From assembly GCF_001953875.1 (NCBI RefSeq), contig NZ_MQUR01000018.1:1-64000 (forward strand): a stretch of 64,000 bases of DNA. The letters are read 5' to 3'. Of this stretch, positions 34,613 to 43,308 are shown piece by piece. The notes under the pieces were generated by a model, which was not told the DNA's origin, ran no database searches, and saw nothing but the letters and a program-made list of their open reading frames with translations. Origin of the DNA: Streptomyces amritsarensis. GTDB lineage: Bacteria > Actinomycetota > Actinomycetes > Streptomycetales > Streptomycetaceae. Position 1 is the first letter of the stretch, and every line of letters starts with the position of its first letter. Made by a program: the position numbers and the translations under genes.

Positions 34613-37600
34613 TCAGTCGAAGAGGCTCTGTAGTCTTGATTCGATCCAGCCCGGCCGCCGAAGCAGCTCGAACGTATCGACCGCGACGACCGCGCGCTCT
34701 GGCGGTTCGTTGCTGGCGAGCGGATTCTCGAAGGATTCGAAGACCTCGAAACCCTCTGCCTCCAACGAGGTCAGCGCACGGGCTACGCGCTTCGATCGGG
34801 CGGGACCGGTCCAGGACTCGAGAGGATGGGTGATGAGTACAGCGAGATCCTGGTGCCGGGTATCTCTCAGGACTGGCAAGCCGTGGAAGGAATCGGCCTT
34901 CCAGTGGGAGAAGCTTCTCGCGAACTGCTCGGCGCGCTGGTGCGCGTAGACCTCCTCGGCGGCGAAGTCCAGGTTCCCTCCATCGAGCAGCTCGACCATC
35001 TGCACGGCAAGGCGCCAGTCGAGGAGCGGGTGGTAGGCGCTGTTGCTGTAGTCCCGAAGACAGTCGTAGCAGGACGAGTCGCACGGCACGGCCGTCAGGC
35101 TTCCGGAGCGGTGGCGTGTGAGATCCGCCGCTACCTCACCGGCGGAGAGCAGGAATTCGGCAGGGCGCTTTCCCAGCCAGGTCGAATACCCGGCACCGTT
35201 CTCCAGCGTGTCCGAGAGGAAGACTTGTGCCTGTACGCTGCCCTCGGTTTCCCCCCGCACAGGGTGTAGACCTGCCGAGAGTTCTTTTCCGTCGATGTCC
35301 AGCAGCCTGACGGCAGCGAGTTTCAGAACCGTGCCGAGTGAGAGCCAAGCGGCCCTTGCAGCCATGCGACGGGGGTCGAGAGCCAGATCCGCCGGTTGCT
35401 CGCGGAGGCCGACCAGGAGGACATCGGTCAGTTTTGCCGATGCCAGCGCCAGCTTCTCCTCGTTGCTGACCGAAGGCCGGGTGGGCAGGCCCAGATCCCT
35501 CGCACGGTCCGCATCGGCCAGGAGCTTCGTGTCGAGCAGACCGTCGTGCCCCTGGACCTTGCCGAACGGGTAGCCCTCACCTGTTCCCGCGTTGACCACC
35601 ACGATGCGTCCCTCGCCACTCCTGAACTCGGCGGCCTTGGTCCAGCGTGGGACGAGGTCTGATGTGGGGTCGAGTGTGAGGCGTGCAGAGAAGGCGCGAG
35701 GTGTGAACTCGAAGGTGCCGTCGTAGTCCTGAGCCTTGTAGCTGGTGCGAAATCCGAGCGGCTGACACGACGGGAGCACCCGGTAGTCACCGGCGTCTCC
35801 TGCAGTGGCCCCACACACCGGACACGAATCTTCGGATTCGAGATTGACGGAGAGGCATTTGGTGCAAATGCCCACCATGAGACGATCACTGTCCGGAGCC
35901 TTGCCTGGCAGCCACTTCCCGCCAGCGGGCTCATAGGTCACAAGCCCGACTGCTGTGTGCAAGGCCTTGTCCTTGACGACTTCACCGCCAGGTGCCCATT
36001 CCGAGATGGCGATGTCGATGTCGCGGTCGATGACGTCGGTGAGTTCCGGCCCGTGTGGCCTCTGATGGTGCAGGTTGCGGACCCTGGTGGGGAACCCGAA
36101 CATGGGGAGCACTCCGTGCTCCGCAAGTGACTGGCTCAGCGGACCCGCGTCCGGCGACTTCGCCGCCACCTCCTCGATCTTGGAATAGAGGCCGGAAGTG
36201 GCCCAGGACACCAGCCAATCCAGCGAATGCGCACCAGGGGACGCCCCCTGCAGGAGAACCTGACACGCGTGCCTCTTGGCGACGTCGTTCCCGTCCAGCC
36301 AGGCACGGACGTCATCCCGTACCTGAGGCCATCCGCTGACGGTTCCGAAGGGTCCGTGGACATTGCGCCCCGGATCCCAGTCGGCCGTTCCTTCCACCGA
36401 TCGGAAGGCGAGGGTCAGCAGGCTTGCGGCGTAGCAGCGTTGCAGGATCTCAAGGCGGTCGAGATCCACATACGGGCTCGGCGAAGGGTCGCCGGTGATG
36501 CGGGAGGGGTGCTGGAAGTAGTGGTCGTCATGGGTCCTGGTACCACGACAGAGGGTCAAGGCGATGGACAGGTGATCGAGTCGGCGGCCGGCCCGGCCCA
36601 CCCGCTGCTGGTAGTTGAAGCGTTGTGGTGGCATGTTCGCCATTACCACCGCGCGGAGCGCGCCGATGTCGACACCGGCCTCCATCGTGGTGGTGACACT
36701 GAGTAGGTCGACCTCGTCGACCAACTCGATGTCCTGCCCGCTGAGAAAGACCGACTGGAAGAGGGCTTGCCGGGCTTGCGCGTCGTCGTTGTCGGTCTGA
36801 CCTGTCAGCTCCTCGCAGTGGAGCCTGAAGGGGACCCCGGCTTCGCGGGCCAGGAAGGTGTAGTAGTCGCCCAGAGTGACGGAACCAGGGTCGAGGGGTT
36901 CGGCGACGAGATGAGGGCTGTGGCAGAAGGCGCAGACGCCAGCGGAGCCGTGCAGGTGCCTTCTGGTGCAGCGTTCGCAGCGCCATTGCGTCCCGCCGGC
37001 CATGGCGATCCTGATTTTTTGGCCTTCGATCCGAGGCTCTGCGTCGCTGAGGCCCAGTGCATTCTTCACTTCTTGGATCAGTGCGTCCGGGAAAGCATCG
37101 TGACGTTGTGCGACTTCCTTTATGTACTTCCTTGCTGCTGTGTGCAGATTTGCCGGCGGCTCAGGCCTCTGCTCCTGGAACTGGCGGCGCACACCGAGCA
37201 GCCTCAGTGCGGACATGCATACCTGACGGAAAACCTCGTCATCGAGCAACCGGCTCTTGGAAGTGAGGTCCTGAACGGCATAGCCGATGCCGAGCGACTC
37301 CAGGTCGCGTCCGCCTCCCGCGAAGACAGCCTGCTGGACCTGCGCTTGCACTGTTCGGTGGATTTCGGAGTTCAGGACGCGTAGATCGTTGGTGAGGGAA
37401 CCATCCTCCCGCTCGACCGGGACATCTCCGGTCCAGTCGTAGAGATTGGTCCAGCTCCGTGACTCGGTGCTCTTGCTCAGCGAAAAAGAGGGTCCACCGG
37501 GATGCACGCCGTATTTGACTGCTTGTGTGCTGACTCCGTTGCCGAGTTCGACAAGCGTCGGGCCCTTCTGCTGGGCTCGGTATTCTGCCAGTACACGTTC

Positions 37601-40057
37601 TTGCTGGGGCGTCAGGCTGTCCTGGGCCAAGGCGAATACTGCGTTGAGTAGATCGGGTGAACCGCTCGTGCTGAGCTGTGTCAGGGCGGCCTGGTTGGCC
37701 ACGTTGCCCTTGAAGTAGTCGGCTGCCAGGGCAACGAGATCCTTCGGGTGGTCGAGGGTGGCGATCACGAGCTGCCTGACCAGGTCCTGATAGTGCGATC
37801 GTTCCAGGCCCGCCGAGATCCGGGCCGCGTCCTGCCGGCTGTCCGAGAAGACAACGATTTTCGTCTGCAGCTGCCTCTTGAGAGCATCGGTCAGGACCTG
37901 GTTCGACTTCTCAAAACCTGTACCCATTGTTCGGATGGGGGATCTGGATCGCGACGGGTCCTCGAACTGCCGGACGTTCTTGAAGATCTCCTTGTCTTCC
38001 CCGCAGCATGGACAGACCGTGGGAAAGGCGCGGACCTTCCCGAGGTGGCCCTGCGGTTGGCTCTGTGCCACCAGCAGGTATCCGTTGTTGTCCGCGGTCT
38101 GGTGACTTCCCACCTTGCCGCTCACGGGATCCAGAACGGCAGGAACAAAGGTGAACGTATATTCCGGCCGATTCCTTGCGCCGGGTCGACCACCCTTGTG
38201 TCTGTGCGACGACCTGTCGAGGTCGGAGCGTTCTCCCGCAGTGGGCAAGAAGATGCTGTAGACATCGGCGGTGCGATCGAATCGTGCTTTGTCCGGCAGG
38301 GATTCGAGATCCGTTGCGGTGGAGACCAGGTAGCGCCTCGTGGGATCCTGGCCGACGATCGGAGAGTTGAATCCGCCGAGGAAGACCTCTCCGCACGTGT
38401 CGCAGTACAGCAACTCCAGTACGCGGGCACCGCATTCGCAGGCATACCTGGGCCGGCTGTAGAGCTTCCCGACCAGCCGGTCCGCAGATGGTTCCGCGGC
38501 CCGCGGTTGGACCTCCGTGCAGCTCCGATCCGCGCAGGCCCACATTCCGGTGACATTCCGGAAGAACAGGTGGAGCCGGAATCGCGATCCGGCATCCGAC
38601 TCCCCATCGAGGCGCGAGATGAGTGCATCGGTGGCCTCCAGCGCCCTATCGGGTGCGAGGCCAGGGAAAAGGCTGGCAGATACCTCGGTCAGCGGCTTCG
38701 CTCGGGGGGAGTCGTCCTCGTCGCTCGCCCTGAACGCGGCCTGGAGTGCCGCGTGCCGGTCAGGAAGGGGCGGCAAAGTCACTGTTTCTTCGCCACCGGC
38801 GCCTGCCCAGGGCATGAGATCGTTCCTTCCCTTGGCCCGGACGCGTTCACCGGCCAGCACAGAGAAGCGGTCGGCTGACCGTCCGAAGAAGTCGCTCAGA
38901 AACTTCCGGTCCACAGGGTTTTCCGGATCCATGGACGCAGAGGTCGCGATCACGGACAGCTGGTCGGATTCGGTGGACAGCCCGAGCCGGTCGATGAGCT
39001 TGCGCAGGAGGTAGGAGACCTCGGTGCCTTGAGTCCCCCTGTACATGTGGAGTTCGTCCACGACCAGGCTGAAGACGTGGTCCTTGGAGCTGTTCAGCCA
39101 GGCGCGGGTCCGATCGAAGATGGGATCCTCGTCTCGGCGCATGAGCATGATGTTGAGCATGCTGTAGTTGGTGATGAGGACGTCCGGCGGAGCGACCTGC
39201 ATGTCCCAGCGAGAACGCATCTCGGCCCCGAACGGACGCTGGAGGAAGTAGCGGGCCTCCTCGTCCTTCACGAGCCCGTCCGCGATGCGCTGCTCCAGCT
39301 GGTGGCTCCGGTCTTCCATCGAGGCCAGAGTCTTGCGCAGTTCCTGCATTTTGGACGAGTTCGGCTTGGTGGCCAGTTCCAGAGGTCCGGCGACCGGGGT
39401 ACGGCCGGTATAGCGCCCGAAGTGGAAGCGGTTGCCGCCACGGTGCCTGTCGAACCAGCTGCGCACGTCCGGTGCGTCCAGGCTGCGTCGCAACCTGATC
39501 AGTTGGTCTTCCACCAGCGCGTTCATCGGGTAGAGGAACATGGCGCGCATGGCCGCAGGCCTTCTGCTGCAGTTGCGTTGGGCCTGCCACTCCCGTGACG
39601 TGCGCCACCAAGGCCGCTGTGTCTCCTGGGGCTCTGCCGCGGCCCACCGACGTGATTCATCCGTCAGCCTGGCCAGCACCGGGACGAGGAAGGCCTCGGT
39701 CTTCCCGGAACCGGTTCCAGATGTCACCACAATGTCCCGGCCCTGTTGGCTTGACTTCAGCGCGTCAGACTGGTGGGTGTAAAGCCTGGGGATTCCCCGG
39801 AGCAGACCGGCACCCAGAAGTCCGGCCAATTCCGGAAGGCCTATCTCCGTTGCCAGGTCTTCCAGGGTCTGGGGCGACTGCACGTACTGGGGCAACAGTT
39901 CCAGGTACGGCTCCTGGAAGAGGACCCCGGGAGTGTCGAGTAGCTCTCTGAGTTCCTCGCCCACCGATGAGTCGCGAAGGGAGTAGGCGGTGTCGTAGTA
40001 CCGCTGAAAGTAATCGGCGAGCTGGCCGTGGATGGCCGACGGAGAAATACCAGACAT
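34613..40057 (-). CDS. druE: Giant DUF1998 superfamily-2 helicase, Druantia DruE-like
   Basis: 1814 residues. SF2 helicase: Walker A VTSGTGSGKTEAFL (~residues 111-124), DVLITNYSMLNIMLMRRDED, a DELH box (VVDELHMYRGTQGTE, ~340), motif IV VVFSDSRQDAA, motif V TTTMEAGVDIGALRAVVMAN and motif VI QQRVGRAGR (~1200). Cys pairs occur at YACECG/YCDTCG (~560-580) and CERC...CAFC (~1025-1045). The C-terminus has the DUF1998/MZB zinc motif CDSSCYDCLRDYSN (~1680). The size and fused DUF1998 match Druantia DruE; in DISARM the helicase (DrmA) and DUF1998 (DrmB) are separate proteins. Good ribosome site GAGGATCTCC before ATG 40057. Confidence 0.85.
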   Translation of the reverse strand: MSGISPSAIHGQLADYFQRYYDTAYSLRDSSVGEELRELLDTPGVLFQEPYLELLPQYVQSPQTLEDLATEIGLPELAGLLGAGLLRGIPRLYTHQSDALKSSQQGRDIVVTSGTGSGKTEAFLVPVLARLTDESRRWAAAEPQETQRPWWRTSREWQAQRNCSRRPAAMRAMFLYPMNALVEDQLIRLRRSLDAPDVRSWFDRHRGGNRFHFGRYTGRTPVAGPLELATKPNSSKMQELRKTLASMEDRSHQLEQRIADGLVKDEEARYFLQRPFGAEMRSRWDMQVAPPDVLITNYSMLNIMLMRRDEDPIFDRTRAWLNSSKDHVFSLVVDELHMYRGTQGTEVSYLLRKLIDRLGLSTESDQLSVIATSASMDPENPVDRKFLSDFFGRSADRFSVLAGERVRAKGRNDLMPWAGAGGEETVTLPPLPDRHAALQAAFRASDEDDSPRAKPLTEVSASLFPGLAPDRALEATDALISRLDGESDAGSRFRLHLFFRNVTGMWACADRSCTEVQPRAAEPSADRLVGKLYSRPRYACECGARVLELLYCDTCGEVFLGGFNSPIVGQDPTRRYLVSTATDLESLPDKARFDRTADVYSIFLPTAGERSDLDRSSHRHKGGRPGARNRPEYTFTFVPAVLDPVSGKVGSHQTADNNGYLLVAQSQPQGHLGKVRAFPTVCPCCGEDKEIFKNVRQFEDPSRSRSPIRTMGTGFEKSNQVLTDALKRQLQTKIVVFSDSRQDAARISAGLERSHYQDLVRQLVIATLDHPKDLVALAADYFKGNVANQAALTQLSTSGSPDLLNAVFALAQDSLTPQQERVLAEYRAQQKGPTLVELGNGVSTQAVKYGVHPGGPSFSLSKSTESRSWTNLYDWTGDVPVEREDGSLTNDLRVLNSEIHRTVQAQVQQAVFAGGGRDLESLGIGYAVQDLTSKSRLLDDEVFRQVCMSALRLLGVRRQFQEQRPEPPANLHTAARKYIKEVAQRHDAFPDALIQEVKNALGLSDAEPRIEGQKIRIAMAGGTQWRCERCTRRHLHGSAGVCAFCHSPHLVAEPLDPGSVTLGDYYTFLAREAGVPFRLHCEELTGQTDNDDAQARQALFQSVFLSGQDIELVDEVDLLSVTTTMEAGVDIGALRAVVMANMPPQRFNYQQRVGRAGRRLDHLSIALTLCRGTRTHDDHYFQHPSRITGDPSPSPYVDLDRLEILQRCYAASLLTLAFRSVEGTADWDPGRNVHGPFGTVSGWPQVRDDVRAWLDGNDVAKRHACQVLLQGASPGAHSLDWLVSWATSGLYSKIEEVAAKSPDAGPLSQSLAEHGVLPMFGFPTRVRNLHHQRPHGPELTDVIDRDIDIAISEWAPGGEVVKDKALHTAVGLVTYEPAGGKWLPGKAPDSDRLMVGICTKCLSVNLESEDSCPVCGATAGDAGDYRVLPSCQPLGFRTSYKAQDYDGTFEFTPRAFSARLTLDPTSDLVPRWTKAAEFRSGEGRIVVVNAGTGEGYPFGKVQGHDGLLDTKLLADADRARDLGLPTRPSVSNEEKLALASAKLTDVLLVGLREQPADLALDPRRMAARAAWLSLGTVLKLAAVRLLDIDGKELSAGLHPVRGETEGSVQAQVFLSDTLENGAGYSTWLGKRPAEFLLSAGEVAADLTRHRSGSLTAVPCDSSCYDCLRDYSNSAYHPLLDWRLAVQMVELLDGGNLDFAAEEVYAHQRAEQFARSFSHWKADSFHGLPVLRDTRHQDLAVLITHPLESWTGPARSKRVARALTSLEAEGFEVFESFENPLASNEPPERAVVAVDTFELLRRPGWIESRLQSLFD

Positions 40058-40080
40058 GGAGATCCTCGCGAGGTTCGGAT

Positions 40081-41058
40081 TCAGGGGACGAGCTGGAGTT
40101 TCTGGTACAGGGATTCGGCCACTTGTCTGGCGAATGGCTCGTCGATGTTGACGTATTTGACGTAGCTCTTGTGCTCGGGACCCACTTGCCCGTTGGGGTC
40201 TGCTTGCGGGTTGAGCGCCGCGAGCTGAGGCAGCAGCCCGCTGCGCAGCACGGCGGCGCGGGCGTGGAGATGCGGTAGCTGCATACGTTTCGGGGCGTAC
40301 AGTTCCTGCCGCAACGGGCTGTATCGCAGCACCCAGCGTTCTGCACGTGCGAGTTCGGCGTAGACCACCGTGCGTTTGTCGGCGATGAAGCCTTTCGTGC
40401 CGATCCAGTAGATGTAGCGGTGGGTGTTGTAGCGCTGATATCTGTAGGCGCCGTGGAGTGGCGGCTCGCCGTGGCCTTCGACATCTGTCCAGATGTCACG
40501 TCCCCCCTCGGACATCTTCTGCGGCTGGATACCGCCGGGCCCTCGCTGCACGCCACGCTCGGCAAGCATTTCTTGGAACCTGGGGAGGCGTCGGGCGAGC
40601 TGGTCGGCAGCTCGGTCCTCAAAGGCGATGCCGAGTGCCTTGCAGAGTGCGCGGCAGTCCTCAGGATCCACCAGTGTCACCATCAGCACCGACGGGCCGC
40701 CGGCCTGTCGAAATGGGGGAAGCGGCACCACGGACTGCGCGAGGGTGGCGATGTCGGATCCGGGATCCTCGTGCAGCCGTTCCAGTCGCTGCAGGAGCCA
40801 GAGCGGCCTCTGCCCCACCAGGAGCGCGTGCCCTCCGGAATTCGGCATGGTGGTGAGGACCGGTGGCGTCACACTCCATGTCTGGGCCTCCCAGTCCACT
40901 TCTGCGTGACCGAGGACCTGCAGGTTGTACAAGGCGATGCGCCAGTCCGGCGCAGAACCCTTCTGCTCGCCCTTCTCCAGCCACGCGTACGTGTCACGGA
41001 AGGCGTCGAGACTCCCGGCGCCGCGTTCGGAGCACCACAGGAGCAACTCGTCTTGCAC
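40081..41058 (-). CDS. druG: Unknown protein, Druantia type II DruG-like by position
   Basis: 325 residues from GTG 41058, three bases after the stop of the upstream gene. No catalytic motif recognised. It carries WCSERGAGSLDAFRDTYAWLEKG at the N-terminus (wHTH-like), a central SVLMVTLVDPEDCRALCKALG, and EGHGEPPLHGAYRYQRYNTHRYIYWIGTK. The gene order methyltransferase / ~690 aa / ~325 aa / DUF1998 helicase is that of Druantia type II (M, F, G, E), so the symbol is positional. 23 bp before the helicase gene, same strand. Possible role in DNA or partner binding; not shown by sequence. Confidence 0.65.
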   Translation of the reverse strand: MQDELLLWCSERGAGSLDAFRDTYAWLEKGEQKGSAPDWRIALYNLQVLGHAEVDWEAQTWSVTPPVLTTMPNSGGHALLVGQRPLWLLQRLERLHEDPGSDIATLAQSVVPLPPFRQAGGPSVLMVTLVDPEDCRALCKALGIAFEDRAADQLARRLPRFQEMLAERGVQRGPGGIQPQKMSEGGRDIWTDVEGHGEPPLHGAYRYQRYNTHRYIYWIGTKGFIADKRTVVYAELARAERWVLRYSPLRQELYAPKRMQLPHLHARAAVLRSGLLPQLAALNPQADPNGQVGPEHKSYVKYVNIDEPFARQVAESLYQKLQLVP

Positions 41059-41061
41059 GAT

Positions 41062-43125
41062 TCATTTCCCTGACATGTAGTCGGTCCAGCCTTGTGCACA
41101 GGTCGCTGGAACAGTGATGTTCCCCGAGGTCAGCCTGTCCCAGTCGGCTCGGCTGAGAGACTTCCAGCTCCCCGAGGGCGCGCCGTGACTGTGGGATTGA
41201 ACGGCCGGGGCCCGTCTGACCCTGGCGTTCTGGGAACTGGTCACCTGAAGTACCCATAGAGCTTGGAACGGCAGGACATCGAGCAGCGGTTCGATGTCGA
41301 TGGCGTGAGGCACATGGTCCATGGCGGCTATCCAGGACGGCACTTGGGGGACGAGCTGTGCAACGCGGCGATTCTTGCCTAAGGCGTAGATGGAGCCGCC
41401 GATGCGCATGAGGCTCATCGAAGGAAGCGGGTCGCGCGGTGAGCCCCCGAAGAACGAGCCGGACAGATGGCCTGCCGGCAGCCAGGGAGTACGTGCCGAC
41501 CGATCTGCTGTGTCCCGGATCTTGCTGGGGATGGTGGCCAGCTTCTTGTTCCTTGGGGGGAGTGCCAGCACTGGCAGGGCAACGTTCTCCCGGTAGCGCT
41601 CGACGAGGGCGAACGTGAGCTTGCGGTTCCCGACCTGGATCTGGTGCTCGCCGACGGACTGCACCAGATCCGCCAGCCGGATCGTGTCCGGCGCGTCCAG
41701 GTGAAGCGGTGGCAGAGGAATCCCGTTCACGGTGACAGTGGGGGGGTGGCCATCGGGAGTCGCCGGCAGAACCAGGTCGGGCGCGTAGCCGAGGAGGTAG
41801 GTCTGCCGGCCGCCTTCGATGCGAAGGCCGCCGGACAGGCGAGCCAACTGCTGGTGCAGCGGGGCTAGCGGGCCGACGACGCCGGAGACCGGCGCGGACC
41901 GCGTCGGTGTGTATCCGCTGAACAATGTCCAGCCGGGCGGCACTTGTACCCTGCGGGGCCTGCGTACGGCGGCTGATCCACAGGCGAGCATCGCTGCCTC
42001 GGCCTGTGCCGCGTAGGCATTCTTCACCAGCACCCTATGCGGAACGCCAACTTCCGCTGTCGTGACGGATGTCCACCTACCGACCAGTTCGTTGGCCTGG
42101 AGGACGTAGAGGTCGCGGGCGGGGAGTGTCAGGGTGGCAGCCGCGGCGGTCAGTTCGAGAGCAGACCCCGGAGCGAGCTTCGAGTCCGGGGGCGCGAGAG
42201 GCAGCCATTGTGCGCCTGGGGGAACCGTGATGACGTCGCCGTTCAGACTGAGCGATGTCAGGCGGACGTGGGAGGGAATGCGGGCTGCGATGCCGTACGG
42301 GAAACCGCCGGCTTCGGTCGTGAGAGAAAGAGGCACGTGCGGCAGGCCGGCAGCGTTTCTCGGAAGTCCATCGTAGTGGGTGAGTTCCTGCTGGAGGATG
42401 CTCGCCAGGATGGGTCGTAGCTGTGGCGAAGCCAGAGCGCGCTGGATTCGCGGGCTCGGCCGATTGAGCCGTACCCACTCCTGGAACCGGGCGAGGAGCT
42501 CCGTTTCAGGCACGGTGTCTCCGGGCTGCGCTCCGATCGTTGACAGGAACAGCCCGACTTGCACCCGGTCGGATCCGACCAGCACAGCTTGGGAGAGGGA
42601 CCAGCCGATGTTGACCTGGGTCGGATGGGGAATGGCGGAGGGCAGGCCGCGACGGCCCCGTTCGCGCTCGGTCAGCCACCACTTCAGGTGGTCCCACAGG
42701 GTTGGGACGATCACGTCGTAGCCGTCCGGCATGCCTGACCCTTCGTGCAGGCCGAGCAGCTCGCGGAGCGGGCCGTAGTAGGAGAACCTGCCGACCACGG
42801 TGTTCTCGGATCGGTTCATCCGGGAGGCCGCGAGCACCGTCGCTGCGAGCACGGCTATGAACGGTGGAGTGCCAATACCCCCTTGTCGTCGCCACTGGCG
42901 AGCGCGGGAGGCGACGCCGTCGAAGGGGTTGCGACCGAAGACCACGCTCCTGAGGGCGGCCCGGAAGTCGCAAGCCGCAGCAGGGAGAGTCGCTGCAGCC
43001 TTGGTCTGACTGGCCAGCAAGTCTGCGAGCAAGGCGTCATCGACCGACAGGTATACGGGGGCTGCCGCTTCGCGGATGGCGAAGAAGTGTTCCGCGAGCG
43101 CTCTGTTCCAAGCGTCATAGTCCAT
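41062..43125 (-). CDS. druF: Unknown protein, Druantia type II DruF-like by position
   Basis: 687 residues from ATG 43125, which has AAGGGAG six bases upstream; TTG 43131 is in frame. N-terminal ~230 residues are helical (FSYYGPLRELLGLHEG, LWDHLKWWLTERERGRRGLP, TQVNIGWSLSQAVL), then long beta-rich segments with many Pro/Leu (VTVNGIPLPPLHLDAPDTIRL) to the C-terminus. No nuclease, ATPase or methyltransferase motif visible. First gene of the minus-strand operon, divergent from the cytosine methyltransferase. Family placement rests on length and gene order. Confidence 0.65.
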   Translation of the reverse strand: MDYDAWNRALAEHFFAIREAAAPVYLSVDDALLADLLASQTKAAATLPAAACDFRAALRSVVFGRNPFDGVASRARQWRRQGGIGTPPFIAVLAATVLAASRMNRSENTVVGRFSYYGPLRELLGLHEGSGMPDGYDVIVPTLWDHLKWWLTERERGRRGLPSAIPHPTQVNIGWSLSQAVLVGSDRVQVGLFLSTIGAQPGDTVPETELLARFQEWVRLNRPSPRIQRALASPQLRPILASILQQELTHYDGLPRNAAGLPHVPLSLTTEAGGFPYGIAARIPSHVRLTSLSLNGDVITVPPGAQWLPLAPPDSKLAPGSALELTAAAATLTLPARDLYVLQANELVGRWTSVTTAEVGVPHRVLVKNAYAAQAEAAMLACGSAAVRRPRRVQVPPGWTLFSGYTPTRSAPVSGVVGPLAPLHQQLARLSGGLRIEGGRQTYLLGYAPDLVLPATPDGHPPTVTVNGIPLPPLHLDAPDTIRLADLVQSVGEHQIQVGNRKLTFALVERYRENVALPVLALPPRNKKLATIPSKIRDTADRSARTPWLPAGHLSGSFFGGSPRDPLPSMSLMRIGGSIYALGKNRRVAQLVPQVPSWIAAMDHVPHAIDIEPLLDVLPFQALWVLQVTSSQNARVRRAPAVQSHSHGAPSGSWKSLSRADWDRLTSGNITVPATCAQGWTDYMSGK

Positions 43126-43308
43126 GGGCAACTCCCTTGCATGCGTAGGAAGAAGTTAGCCCATCGGTGGGACAATGGTCGCATTTCGAGCGTATGTTCG
43201 GCTACCCTCTGTCGTTGATGTCCGCGCAGCTGTCGGACTACCTTGACAATCGAGGCTTTCTCCGGTGAGCTCCCTGTGTCAAGACTCTGAGTAGATCAAC
43301 TTCGGGGA
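43126..43308. promoter_or_regulatory. Divergent promoter region of the defence locus
   Basis: 183 bp between the methyltransferase and the druF-like gene, locally AT-richer (TTGACAATCGAGG at 43241, TTTCGAGCGTATG at 43184). TTGACA at 43241-43246 reads toward the methyltransferase. No clear palindrome seen. Confidence 0.4.
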
